Shown here one piece after another: positions 20,777 through 31,742 of a DNA stretch of 50,789 nt. This DNA is from Perkinsus olseni (lineage: Eukaryota; Perkinsozoa; Perkinsida; Perkinsidae): the NCBI GenBank assembly GCA_013115135.1, contig JABANP010000397.1:1-50789 (forward strand), given 5' to 3'. The position numbers were made by a program, and so were the translations under genes. The notes under the pieces are model-generated. The model was not told the DNA's origin, made no database searches, and saw only the letters and a program-made list of their open reading frames with translations. Numbering within the stretch: the first letter of the stretch is position 1; each line of letters opens with the position of its first letter.

Positions 20777-23138
20777 CTTGCCGAGCAGCTTGTCGAGCTG
20801 TTTTTCTCACAACTCAGTAGCGGTTCAGCGAACCCGATTCACCAACTTCAGATTTTCTTTTCAAGATTTGTTTTAATGTATTGTGTTGTGGGAGTCCCTT
20901 GAGCTAGAGCATCAACCAATTGCCCCCCGAGCATTGGCAACGAACGCAGACGAGTTAGCACAGATTTTGTTATTGTGCGCACCACCGCCAGAGAGATTTT
21001 CCGACTTAGTTCGCCGTGAGCGATCCCAGCCTCATTTTCTCACCATCAAACCTCTCGCTTCTAGAGCCTCGTCTGTGTGTCAGTTCTAATTCCAACGCCA
21101 TCACCAGTCAAGTCAAACTTGATGCCTCAGCGGCTTTGTGGTGCGCTTCTCGGGCACCGTCGAAATTTCCAGTCACTCAAAGGAAGCTCAACGATTGCAA
21201 TCGACCCTCACCAGCAGTAATGCGCATTACCTGCACCCCCGCCCGCAGCAGGCCCAAAATCCTCCCCCGTCTTCCTTGCTTGACATACGAGTGCAGACCG
21301 GTCCCGCGGCCGAATGCTCCCATCAGGGAGCTCTCCATCATTCGACAAGCAAGCAAACGTACTGTCCCAGGACACAATCTCGCAGAACTGTTTTAATCCA
21401 CCGCTCGCCCGTTCCCTCCCAGTAGCCCACGCCTGCTCATCGTTGAATTCCGAGTTTGAAAGGGCTCCTTGGAAGCCTGCTGCCCTCTCATACGACCGGC
21501 GGACAAACGGGCGGTCCCAGGGCACAATCCCGGCATCACACCCGTCGTGTTCTGCTGCTCGCCCATCCCCTTCCAGTAGTTAACTACAACCCCAGAAACG
21601 AAAATTTGAGGTCGAAACCCGACAACCTTCTCTCTTGGCAAGTCAACCGTGAGGTAGTGTCCCAATACCCGATGGTCATCACTGCGACTCAGAGACGAAC
21701 CTGTCGTCTTGGCGAGAATTCAATCCTCGAAAATTCGAGGCCACAGCAAAGGCCGAACGATGAAAGACAGCCGCAGTTCGAACCCCAGCTTCCACACCCC
21801 CACATCGAACGACTCCGGGCACTCCGAGGCCCTCATTAATAAACTACAAACAACAGAGTTCATCCGCACAAATCTTCGAATATTTTCACTCAGCACAAAC
21901 ACTCATACAAAACTAACGGGCATCCTTGCTGCTCACGAACCCACAAGGTCCCTTCAGTTCTCAACATCACACGACGCCCATTTTCCGTCTTCTTCTGGGT
22001 GACTGTACAACTGCCACAGCAGTACGCCAAGAATAAGGCCGGTTAAATCGTAACTGGGAAAACGGAACGGTTGATACCACATTTCTCACAAATCCCATTT
22101 AAAACCCAGTCCAGAATATCTAATCGTGTGGCTTGGTAAGCCGTAAAGCGCCCTGATAGAAGCCAGCCGAAGCGAGTAGTGCAGTAGTTAGTTCTTGACC
22201 CAGTTCGCCGGATAAATCTATTTGTTGTTTGGCATGGCTGGGGGTATCATGTTTTATGATAATTGATTTCAAAAACAACGTAATAACGACCACTCGCTGT
22301 CACCTGCCTGGTCGAAGGGGTGCTGCGCAAGAAGAAGATCTTATCCCTCAGATAAGGATATCCCCTCTTCTCGGCCATCGGACGCCGCCATCCCACCATT
22401 ACCTTCGCAGCCGTCCAAGATGCATCACAATTCCATCATGAATCATCAACGATCGATACCTAAACTCCACCACAACCTATCCTCTCCTTGCAAACAGAAC
22501 AGGCACCTCAGAGTTCCCTTCAAACAAACTCACACAGACCATCTACACAGAGGCAGAGCAAAAAGTTCTCTAGGACGCCATTCCAACCAATTCACTCGAA
22601 GTGGCCCTCATCAACGGCGACTACTAATACCAAATTTCCACCAATTCCCAACCCCTTCTACTACCACAGCGGTTGATGAGCGTTATAATAGAGGACCCTG
22701 GATTGAATGCCCGAACAGACACTGCACTGGGGAAGGTAGTACTGAGAAGGAAAACGACCAATCCTTCGCGTGATGACTCATATAGCTTCTCCCCAGACTC
22801 ATCTGCGACACTGGCATCTCCTTGCCCACAGAACCCCAGATGGCAGAGACCCCGACTTTGGCAAGATATATGGCACCAAAATTTGATGCAAATGTGTTAC
22901 GATTAATATGCAGCGACCAGGCGCTGCAACAGGCGCTGACCGGCTATTGTCTCAAAGCGCGCGAATTAACCTTCTCAGATCTTCCCTAATTCTGTACATC
23001 TGCCATCACTACCTTGCAAAACCTCACCAAATATGAGGCTCACAGGTTCGATTCCCACAGATTTCATTATTTCACTAAAACATACGCACGCACAAAATTA
23101 CAACCATGATTCGTACCACAACTCCACCAACTCACTAC
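20777..23138. other. C-rich intergenic stretch with decayed tandem repeat
   Basis: The plus strand is rich in C and A, giving long Pro/His/Arg/Ser frames on several phases at once (for example 21456-21839 and 22420-22773). No frame wins, so I do not call a gene. On the minus strand at about 22680-22910 all three frames are open, again uninformative. A roughly 150-bp decayed tandem repeat lies at about 21290-21585. Near 23045-23060 a GGTTCGATTCCC box B-like motif occurs without a box A. Confidence 0.4.
21290..21585. repeat. Decayed tandem repeat, about 150-bp unit
   Basis: Two units align by eye. Each contains a gtcccagg(a/g)cacaatc block (about 21365 and about 21515) and ends in cgctcgcccgttccctcccagtag-like sequence (about 21424 and about 21584). 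Identity is moderate, so the duplication is old. Confidence 0.6.
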
Positions 23139-23983
23139 CTGTTTAACGCCTCCCGTAATCCTATCCAACCACGTCCGTCCAAACCCTGACGATATCGCTG
23201 CAGTAGGAGGGCACAGGTCCGATACGAATGGTCCAACTTTGGACCCGCAAGTGTGGCAACCGAGGCTCTGAGAGAAAACCACATCCCAGTTGCTCTCCCA
23301 CATCCTATGATGAACCTCATGAAACGACGCGCTTATTCTCTATCATTTATTGCACTATTAACCGCTCGCTATTGTGAAGCATTCTCTGCCAGCGCTCGAG
23401 GATATCACATTAGCGAGTACCACTCCTTCCCCAATTTCCGAAGAATCACCGGACTCGGTGTCAGACCCTTATTCTACCCCCTATTCGCACCCCTTATTCT
23501 ACAAGGAAGTTTAATTCTCATTCTTGACCCGATTCGTATCCTGCACCCTTCAGGCTAAGATTCGATTCAAATTCGAGCTCGAGCCGCCCTTGACTGCCCG
23601 GTGATCCCCCTAGTACCTTTCCTAGAGTGGTAGTAACATGACGCACACTCCCACGAGAACTTCGCAGATTCCCTGGCAACGCTTGCTCCAACAACGGAGA
23701 CCAGAAAGAACCTGAAAGTACCCGCAAATCTTGCTATCTTGCATTTCCTCAACGCCTACTACCTCTATAAAGAACACTCGAAGGGAGGACAGAACGCCAA
23801 GTTCCTCCGAGCATCGTGAACACCAACAACGCCACCTGAGGCAACGGCAACATCACAACGCATATCCGAGGTTGAACCATGCTTGATACAAATTATGTCA
23901 GCAGCATAGACAAGCAAAGAATAGGACCTCCGGTCAGATCCGATGGGGGCGAGGACGGGCGTCGTTAGTACGGGAGGTCGCAC
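23139..23983 (-). CDS. Partial multi-exon gene, function unknown
   Basis: Three exons on the minus strand fit together in phase. The first runs from an unresolved start near 23983 to 23836 (GSDRRSYSLLVYAADIICIK... to VAVAS, donor cag/gtggcg). The second is 23711-23617 (SFWSPLLEQALPGNLRSSRG... to LGK, acceptor tttcag, donor aag/gtacta). The third is 23267-23139 (SLGCHTCGSKVGPFVSDLCP... to GGVKQ, acceptor ctctcag, donor cag/gtagtg). Phases are 1, 0 and 0, and all junctions keep one frame. The third exon has a CxxC pair plus a further Cys, possibly a small metal site. No family is recognised. Exons beyond both ends are likely: the last piece has no stop before its donor. Confidence 0.4.
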
Positions 23984-24013
23984 CAGAGTGAAGCGCCCTC
24001 TTCCCCAACCCTC

Positions 24014-24331
24014 CGCTCGTTGTCAGGCACGTCTTTGATACAACCATGGTCACTTTCCAAGGTTCGTACAACTCACATAAAGGTATATACGTTATTATGT
24101 TATTAACTATTTTAATGTATGAAAAAAATATATTTCTTCAATCTCAGCATTCCTAGTATCATATTGAATCTAAATAATGGTATATTTGAAATATTATATT
24201 TATTAAGATGTAGTATAACGATATATTCAATCACCCTCGGCCTCCGCGCGTCGAACTGTCATGATGAGGCTGAAGCCTTCGCTTGCCGTCAGCCACGTCT
24301 TTGACACTGCCGTGATCACTTTCCGAGGTTC
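24014..24331. repeat. AT-rich island between 52-bp direct repeats
   Basis: The segments 24014-24065 and 24280-24331 are diverged direct repeats (cgctcgttgtcag... versus cgcttgccgtcag..., both containing cacgtctttga and tcactttcc). Between them 24075-24235 is far richer in A and T than anything nearby, with one open plus frame (MKKIYFFNLSIPSIILNLNN) of organellar-looking composition. A second short repeat, gcgtcgaactgtcatgat, flanks the right copy. Possible origins are an organelle DNA insertion or excision debris of an element. Confidence 0.55.
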
Positions 24332-24956
24332 TGAGCGTCGAACTGTCATGATTTCTTCAACTAACTCTCAATGAGACAGTCTTTGCCTGAACGCTGTAGA
24401 CCTGGGATTCACAGCGTTGGCGCACTCCACTACGAAAAGTCAAAAAAAACGACAATTTTTCGGAAAAATCTCAACTCTTGAGACTCGATTTTTTCTCGGA
24501 CTCTGAAGCAGGGTGCTGCAACATATACGATGATATCTCAGGTTGACCATGGACGAACACAGAAAAGGTTACACCACCCTAGATACTACAATTCCATCCC
24601 TAACAGTAGTAGGTGTATCCCAATAACTGAACTCATCGGCCAATGATCCCTGTTCATCCAGATTACCACCATGAGCTTGCCGAGCCAGATAACTACCAAG
24701 AATAATACCATAAATCCCACAACTCATCCAACCACAACCTACTGTGCTGTCTTTCCCACCACAGCACCGCTGCCAAAGATAATAGAGTACCCTGTCAACC
24801 TGAGAAAGTTGTGACGAGAATCCCTATCGAAAATGACCGCGGGCCACAAAATTATCATCCGAATATTTATCATTCTCTTAGACCGCGCGCCACAAAATTA
24901 CATCCGAAAGGCGATAGGACTCACGGTCCCCTCCGTGCGTCGTGGCATCATCACTA

Positions 24957-26906
24957 CTACCTTCCCGTAATTGGCATCTTCGATGTTATCGTCGACAAGT
25001 AGGCCGCTAGCTGCCCTGACCGAGTAGCTGTCCAGAATGCCGTGGCTCCCACGCCTGAGAGAAACAGTATATTTTAATCAAAAATACATCGGAAAAAGAT
25101 TTTATTGAATTGACTGAAGCTTTCCTTATACATCGTGCTGTACATGGTACAATCGCCGGTCTCTCAGCACAAAGGGCGCCACCGCCGGCTGTCATTACGC
25201 CAATATTGCACAATCGTGGTCTTCGAAAAACTCTTCCAGAAAAGCATCTCAGCCACTGTTCATGGGCAGGGCGAAACGCAAACAACCAGGCGAGGAAAAA
25301 TCAAACGTCAAAAGCGAAAACGTGTCGATGAGTATCTCTTCCGCTTACCATTGGAAACGCTCGATCTGCTCGAATAAATCTATTGAAAAATTGATTGATT
25401 TATTGTGAAAGCATTGTGTAGTAGCATAAATTTCCGACCATCCTATTCCACATGTATTCGACCACCGTCACAAAAATTTTTGCGAAAAAATTAGAATTTT
25501 CACTTCACTACGCGGCTTACCTGCGGGTATCAAGAGCGAGTGTCGCACCGGCGGCCAGAACTTCGCATAGTTCCTCTCGACCGACCTGAAATTACCATCA
25601 CACTCAGTACCATCTCTCGACCACATCATGTTACTCAGCAAGGCCAGCATTCTCCAATCCCTCTCGTGCCAGTGCCTTCAAACGCTCCACTTCATCGGTG
25701 GCTTTCCTCATCTGAATTTTTGAGTCGTGAAAACTCGGCGGCCGCGGACGGTTGTTGCGGACTTACCTGTTCTCGCCCGGAGTCCCACACCTTCTCGATA
25801 GCATCAACCGACCGGGGGAAAGGCCGACGGATAACAGAGGACTGAAAAAAAGAGTATCTTAGGTCGATGCTTGACTTTAATAAAACATCTTCCTGATTCA
25901 ACATGGAAGATTGCATAGATTAGTTCTCTCGCGGGCTCACTATACAAACGCAACGGCGTTGCGGGTTCAACGCATAGTCTCGATAAACTCGAAATAACGA
26001 ATCAGGTTCATCAACTTTTTTCAATGATCACCCATCGCCCAGCACGCGGAACTACAGAAAATCTTTTATGAAATCTTTCTGATTTCACGTGAACACTCAC
26101 CGAGACGTAGAGAGGGAGCGAACAATGCTCATGAAATCAACCACGCATATTCAATGAACTTGATATGCGCGTCATCATTGCCGCTGCGTTAGCTGAGCAA
26201 TGAGCCCAAGAGTCCGGCAAGGAGTGGTTCGCTGAACTTCTCACAATGAAAATTTCCCGGTACTTCATCGCCCACTTGAAGCGGCCAACCTATAATTGTA
26301 AATTATGTATCAGATCGTAATGAGTGTGTATAGAATAAAACTGATCTCTACGCGAGAGAATCATAGAAGTTCACAAGAGCTTACAAGGTTGAGACCTTGG
26401 CTTTATGAATTCGCTCATAGACGCCCTCAAGAGAGGTTCATGCGTGCTTGAGGCAAGCTTCAAACCATGATACTCACGAACAGAATGACATAACCGAAGT
26501 GACTCCCCCTTGCGAAGTACTACATGAAAGTCCTAAACTTAATGCGAGCAACCGCGTCGACACAACCAGACTAACGAGAACCTCACAGCTTTAGATTTTC
26601 CTGTTAGTACTGAGTTTTGACACATCATCAGAGTATTTTCACGAAAGCAAATTATTGATACATGACCGCGCTGTAAAAATGAAGGCGCCGAAAATCGTGA
26701 GAAAAAACGAAAAAAAGTCGGAACTTTCCATTTCCTCCATCACCTTCGAACGCTATTATTGCTATTACCTCGGACAGCATTTCATTGCTGTATATTTCCC
26801 TTCCGTAGCGAAGACCTGATTGTGCCGCATAGCCGAAAACGAAGGGCACTAGAAGCGAGCCCACAGGGGCCGCTGCTGCTGTTGCTGACATAACAGTTGA
26901 TGACAA
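24957..26906 (-). CDS. Multi-exon gene, possible membrane protein, function unknown
   Basis: Six phase-0 exons on the minus strand: 26906-26769, 26519-26478, 26289-26245, 26127-26101, 25841-25767, 25711-25631. They join to 135 codons ending GLENAGLAE-stop. Exon 1 carries an Ala-rich start and a hydrophobic stretch (VGSLLVPFVFGYAAQ); exon 2 is YFARGSHFGYVILF; exon 6 is a charged helix (MRKATDEVERLKALAREGL), likely a coiled coil. Coding character continues below the stop. Pieces at 25585-25521 (VGREELCEVLAAGATLALDT), 25247-25132 (VMTAGGGALCAERPAIVPC) and 25054-24957 (AFWTATRSGQLAAYL, stop) join to each other in frame. The link from exon 6 to the first of these works only with a weak GC donor (CTT/gctgag). 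The gene therefore ends either at 25631 or at 24957. The 27-base exon 4 is the weakest call. No family is recognised. Confidence 0.5.
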
Positions 26907-27654
26907 AAGAACTCAGATTCAAAGTCAAGCTGATGAGCGGGGCTTGAGTTGGTCGAGAGGGAACTACACCATTTCCCGATCAAATACAATATTTTCTCGG
27001 TCAACTTTTTGCACGATTTTGATTAGCAAGTGGCGAGAGGCGAGATTGCCAACTTAGCGAGTGGCGAGGGAATTGAAGAATTGTCAAACCAAAATCGCTT
27101 CGTCACCGAGTTTAAATTTATGAGCAAATCTGCGTGACATGAGTTTTTTCGACTATCTTATGACAAGCGCGAGTTCGTGTCCAGCCTGGGCAGGAACGTT
27201 CTTCAAGAAAGTTCCTGAGATTTTGTTCAATAAACACGTTCCTGGAAAGTTTCGGGAACGCGCCTGCCAGGCACTGCCTGGGCTGCCCAGGCTGGGCATG
27301 AACTTCAGGCATGTTAAACACGTTCTTGAAGAGGGTACCACGGGTAGGCACAACTTTCTGTTTTCCCGCCTCTTTTTTGAATGAGGCCCCCCATTGAATA
27401 TTTGCAAAAAAAATCAGCAGCTGGAGCAAGCGTCCGAGAACTGGCGGGGAAAAACCATATTTCTAAAGAAAGTTGCCATTTTCTAAAGAAGTTTCTCGCT
27501 CGCCCGGGAGAGGATTGGGATTACGCTTTTGACTCTCGGATAACCTATGACCTATAACCCTAGGCCTTCGGGTTTGAGGTGATGGTCGCCCGAAGGGCGA
27601 CCTGAGTCGGGTTTCGGGTTGACGGGGGTTACGGTCAGTACTCCACTAGGTCTT

Positions 27655-27735
27655 TTTCTCTTTAGTTTTTCTCCTTCTTTAGATTTTCGCCCTCTTGCTT
27701 AGATTTTCGCCCTTTCGCTTAGATTTTCACCGTCT
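27655..27735. repeat. About 20-bp tandem repeat (cttagattttcgccct)
   Basis: About three and a half imperfect copies of a unit close to cttagattttcgccctttcg, preceded by related T-rich sequence. A short simple array with no function visible. Confidence 0.7.
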
Positions 27736-27803
27736 ACCGAACTGGCGACTGGGACTTTCTGGTTGAATGTACCCCCGAGGAAAGCTTATTGACAATCTGT
27801 CTG

Positions 27804-27873
27804 ATTGCACTGCATGTCAATCCTACAGAAAGTCTCCAACTGAGCACATCGGCAAGAGTCTAACTAAGCCGGA
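27804..27873. repeat. Short dispersed repeat, copy 2
   Basis: Partner of 7448-7515 in the same orientation (shared catcggcaagagtctaact). It sits just upstream of a tRNA-like sequence, which may point to a composite short interspersed element. Confidence 0.6.
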
Positions 27874-27934
27874 ACCGTAAGTGTTGGACTATAAACTCAC
27901 ACACACAAAGGGGCTTAGAACTTCGCGCGAACAC

Positions 27935-28004
27935 GGTGGATTTAGTTCAGCACGTAAAACGGCTGACTCCTATCCAGGTGTCCCAGGTTCGATCCCTAAC
28001 AGAA
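27935..28004 (+). mobile_element. tRNA-derived SINE-like sequence
   Basis: Contains a box A-like start (ggatttagttcagc), a segment like an arginine CCU anticodon arm (ctgactcctatccag) and a perfect box B (GGTTCGATCCC). The acceptor ends do not pair and the T stem is imperfect, so this is a tRNA pseudogene or SINE head rather than a working tRNA. Confidence 0.45.
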
Positions 28005-28576
28005 GTCCTTCACTCTATCAAGTCCAGAAAGTTGTCGCCAGTACAAGCCGTAGAGGACACTGGTCGGTGGCGAGTCTCGCTGGAACCATCTTGAAGGGCG
28101 AAGTACTCCGCGAAGATGAAATTGACGTTCCCAGTAACGTGTTCAGGAACGCCCTTAGCGTCTTGTGAATATTCCTCAGGAATGATTCCTGGGAACGTTA
28201 CTAGCGTGCGTTTTTTGAACAAGATTTGTGCATATCCGTTCCTGGAAATTTCGGGATGAGTTGGTCCAGAGTTGAGTAGTTGGATTCGGTGGTAGTTGGC
28301 CCAGGCCACGGTGGGCATCACAGAGGCAGATGGATCCGTGGCGGGAGTGGAGAGAATCATCCGAGTGACTCGAACCGAGTCGCGAGAGACAGCACTGAAG
28401 CTTCTGAATGTGGGTCTAGCCGCCGTTGGTCGTTCGCTTTGAGCCCTCAAGCTGGGTTGAGTGTTATATCGTACGCCGTACGACGTACGGTGTCAACTGG
28501 TACAGGTCTCAACTGATACGCAGCTACAATGGTACAAGATTAGTCGGTACAACCGATTTTAATTCTCTGACACATG

Positions 28577-29010
28577 ATACAGCTGCAACTCGTACAGTGT
28601 CAAGTGGTACAGCTGCAACTCGTACAGTGTTAAATGGTACAGCTGCAACTCGTACAGTGTTAAATGGTACAGCTGCAACTCGTACAGTGTTAAATGGTAC
28701 AGCTGCAACTCGTACAGTGTTAAATGGTACAGCTGCAACTCGTACAGTGTTAAATGGTACAGCTGCAACTCGTACAGTGTTAAATGGTACAGCTGCAACT
28801 CGTACAGTGTTAAATGGTACAGCTGCAACTCGTACAGTGTTAAATGGTACAGCTGCAACTCGTACAGTGTTAAATGGTACAGCTGCAACTCGTACAGTGT
28901 TAAATGGTACAGCTGCAACTCGTACAGTGTTAAATGGTACAGCTGCAACTCGTACAGTATTAAATGGTAAAGCTGCAACTCGTACAGTGTTAAATGGTAC
29001 AGCTGCAGCT
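28577..29010. repeat. 30-bp tandem satellite made of two GTAC-centred 15-mers
   Basis: About 14 nearly identical copies of a 30-base unit: ggtacagctgcaact followed by cgtacagtgttaaat. The two halves resemble each other (xGTACAG, then AA.T), so the unit evolved from a 15-bp ancestor. Only the first copy and the one near 28955-28975 differ. Degenerate GTAC motifs continue on the left to about 28465. Because 30 is a multiple of 3, frames stay open on both strands (TAATRTVLNG on plus). No start context or flanking exon supports a protein. Confidence 0.95.
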
Positions 29011-29417
29011 CAGTTCGTGTCATATGGTATAGTGACACGTGACGACTCGTGGAGACTCCGTGACACAGAACTTGGAGGCCTAGTCGCTCGCCTTGTGTCT
29101 CACCAATTATGGGCGGGCGGTTCCTTGGTCCCTCGTGCGGTGGTTGTTTTCCTCGCGCCCCTATGACTTCCTCAATATCACTATGATCAACCGCGTGCGA
29201 CTCACGGGGTATCTCGATGGTATCGCGATATGGTAGGGTATCCCGTGCACCGGGAGCGGCGTATATGGCATCGGACCGAATCGGTCAGGCCGACGCCGCA
29301 TATGTAGGAATATGCTGCTCAGGATCGGCTTGGGGGACCTTTTGGGAGTCACCCCGGCTCAGTCACGGCAATAGCCGTGAGAACTACCAGTACTATTACT
29401 CCCTGACAGAAACAATC

Positions 29418-30466
29418 ATGAATGTTTGTCCGTCGTGCCGCGGTCGTGCTGGAGCGACAGCAGTTACTGCCGCGTTGCTGCAAGGATCGAAGGGATTAAT
29501 GCTTTCTCTACGCAGTGTAAAAGCCGTAATGTCACCGAACCAGTTCATCGTCGGAGCGTCGGCGGCTGCTGTTGCCTTGCTTATGAACTCACCCTTTTGT
29601 GACGCAATCAAGTCGATTGCGCCTGACGACCCTGCTGCTGTAAGGCCCTGCGGATGTTTGCTATCCACTGATAGCAGAACGAGCCTTGCGACCGTATTTC
29701 ACATCTTGAGCTTCAAAGGCGCGTTGGTTACCTCTTCTCCTGTTACATTCGGCCTTCTCCTTTCAGGGCTACCCCAAGCAAGTTGGGCGTTCTCGCTTCA
29801 ACTCGATGAGGAACGCCACTCATTGTCATTTCAGCAATGAGAAGCATCTTACATCATCGTACGCATCACTGGACATCTATATCAAGTATGACGTCGTTCA
29901 AACAGACGACATCAATTGTCCCGCGACTGAACGTTGGCCCGCCTTCCGAGCTGTGTAAGTGGTGGGCAACACCTGCACTCAGGTCATCATCCTATCAGTG
30001 CTCTTTACTTCACAGTTACTCGGGAAGACCCGCCGTCCAGAGTTACGCGAATATCACATACCCAACTTCTGAGGAGGACTGGTGTACTTTTGAAGACCAT
30101 TTTCCTTTTAACAATACTGGATTGGACCCACTCAGAGAGCTTAACCAGTCGCCCCTTCGCGACGCAAGGAATAAAGTTTACGCAGCTGCCAGGAAGGTGA
30201 AATTTACACGCGAGAGAGCAATTCTCTGGGAGGGCAAGGTGGAGGGTCAAACGGAGGCTCAAGACGAATTGATTAGCGAATTCAAGGACGCCTGCTCAGT
30301 CGCGATCGAAACCATCAGGAAACAGTTCGGCCCATTCCCGAGACTTTGCGGCAAGTACCGTGACGCGTCCGAGGAGGCCATCGCAGCTGCTACGCTCGAG
30401 AAATGGTATCCCGTGAGGATCAGGGACCACGTCACGCAGCTTATGCCTTCAAAAGTTACGGAGTAA
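29418..30466 (+). CDS. Three-exon gene, function unknown
   Basis: Exons 29418-29639, 29767-29954 and 30016-30466 join in frame to 286 codons. The splice sites are good: gct/gtaagg, ctttcag/GGC, GCTGT/gtaagt and cttcacag/TTAC. The N terminus has a CPSC pair and an Ala-rich hydrophobic stretch (FIVGASAAAVALLM) that could be a membrane anchor or organelle-targeting core. The last exon is mostly helical and charged (ARNKVYAAARKVKFTRERAI and FKDACSVAIETIRKQFG) and ends HVTQLMPSKVTE. No domain is recognised. The frame is open upstream to 29217, so an earlier start is possible; 29418 is the first ATG whose following sequence looks protein-like. The first exon is the least certain. Confidence 0.55.
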
Positions 30467-31742
30467 CACTTTTCGTGAAGCCATTCAACTGGAGAAGTTG
30501 GTTCTCGAGAGTTCATATCTGACGAGAGGTACCCAAATTTTTCATTCTAGCAAGATGTCTGATGATGTTGATGTTTTTGCGTGAGGTGACTCGACTGTTG
30601 CAGTTAAGCCTGAGTCTTGAATTACGGCATTCGATAAAGATCACACTTCTACGCTAATAGTGACACTATTGAAGTATTGCGTCGTCACCCTTATGACGGT
30701 TTGGAAGAGATAAGGGTGATAGGCTCAGGCTTCAGGCTCCGATAGTCACTGATGGTTAGTGCTGCACTAAAAGTGCAGGAGAGTACCTTGAGCCTTTCAA
30801 ACCAAGTGTGTGGGAATGAGTGACTACCAGCTGCTCCAGTTCAGGAACTTAAAGCTGATTTCATCTAGCTTTCATGGCGAAGTTGTTGTGAAATAGGAAG
30901 CGTTCGTTGATAACCATCTATAGAAGTTTAGAGGGTTGGTTTGCCATGCTGAATCAGCATTGCTGATGTCGAGTTTCCTTCTACTTTGCCCCGCCGTGTA
31001 GTCGCGATTCCTTGGCGAACAAAAATTTGCTTGAGCGCCGAAAACTGTATAACAAGACTCGACGTTCTTCCACTGAGCTCCATCCGAATTTCGGACTCTA
31101 AAGCCCAACGAAGACATTTTAAATCATCGTACCTCGGGATCGTAAAGTCTGTTCTGTGAGGTTGGCTGTGCCAACCGCATGACGATTCAATCGTCACGAT
31201 TGTGCTGAGATGGGTGTTCCGCGCTAAGCGGCCCAATAACCGACGACTATCCCGCAAACGCCACTAATAGTCATGGAATAGCGTGCGATACTATCACTGC
31301 GATGGCGAGCTGTGCGTCGCCTTCGTTTCTGGGCACTTGCAGCAGTTTTCCGAGAGAACTCTTCCCAGTAAATCTCCGTTGAGCCCCACCTCTTGAACGC
31401 GGCTCTCACAAGATGACAATGCGGGTTGTGGGTAACGAGGAGCTGATGACTACAGAGCCTTCCAGTGGAGGGCTTCTACAGCTCATACATTTGATATGCG
31501 AAAAAAGGGTGGCCATGGCTCGGCCCGAGCAAAATAGCGTGCCTCCAGCTGCACGCGAGCGCAATAAGCGGTCAAATGTGAAAAAGTAAACATGTGACGC
31601 ACAGCTCACAGTGGCGGGCCACTTTCGGCCACCCATGAAAGCACTGAAAAAGCATCGTGAGCAATGCCCATCTTCATCTTTTGAAGCACAGAATGGTCCA
31701 ACGTCCTCTCAGCGAAGCTCGGAACCTCGACAGCTCCAGAGC
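30467..31742. other. Intergenic stretch
   Basis: I see no gene I can support. Two minus-strand frames at 30872-31257 overlap in different phases with equal plausibility. A hairpin with 10-bp arms (tcacccttat / ataagggtga) lies near 30687-30720. Confidence 0.4.

Larger units (their letters stand above)
26907..29417. other. Intergenic stretch with palindromes and satellite
   Basis: No gene is supported. The region 27180-27340 and the region 28125-28260 share gttcctggaaa-type and cgttcc/ggaacg inverted motifs, which open several overlapping frames on both strands. 27655-27735 is a short tandem repeat, 27804-27873 a dispersed repeat, 27935-28004 tRNA-like, and 28577-29010 a 30-bp satellite. Confidence 0.45.

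Noticed and set aside
20883..22906. Many Pro/His/Ser-rich plus frames and minus shadows
   Set aside because: C-rich composition opens several frames at once. A decayed tandem repeat explains part of it.
23253..23558. Plus frame containing MMNLMKRRAYSLSFIALLTA, resembling the start of a family B gene
   Set aside because: The signal-like start is suggestive, but the rest shows no family B motif and it overlaps a minus-strand exon with better splice support.
27935..28004. Functional tRNA gene
   Set aside because: Box A and box B are good, but the acceptor and T stems do not pair, so it is listed as SINE-like only.
28577..29010. CRISPR-like array
   Set aside because: Units are contiguous with no unique spacers, and the setting is eukaryotic with introns.
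28426..29166. Long plus frame (246 codons) with TAATRTVLNG repeats, and the opposite-strand frame at 28559-29038
   Set aside because: The unit is 30 bases, a multiple of three, so stop-free units stay open on both strands. There is no signal peptide, start context or exon structure. It is a satellite, not a protein gene.
30872..31257. Two minus frames of 81 and 109 codons
   Set aside because: They overlap in different phases and neither has supporting structure.
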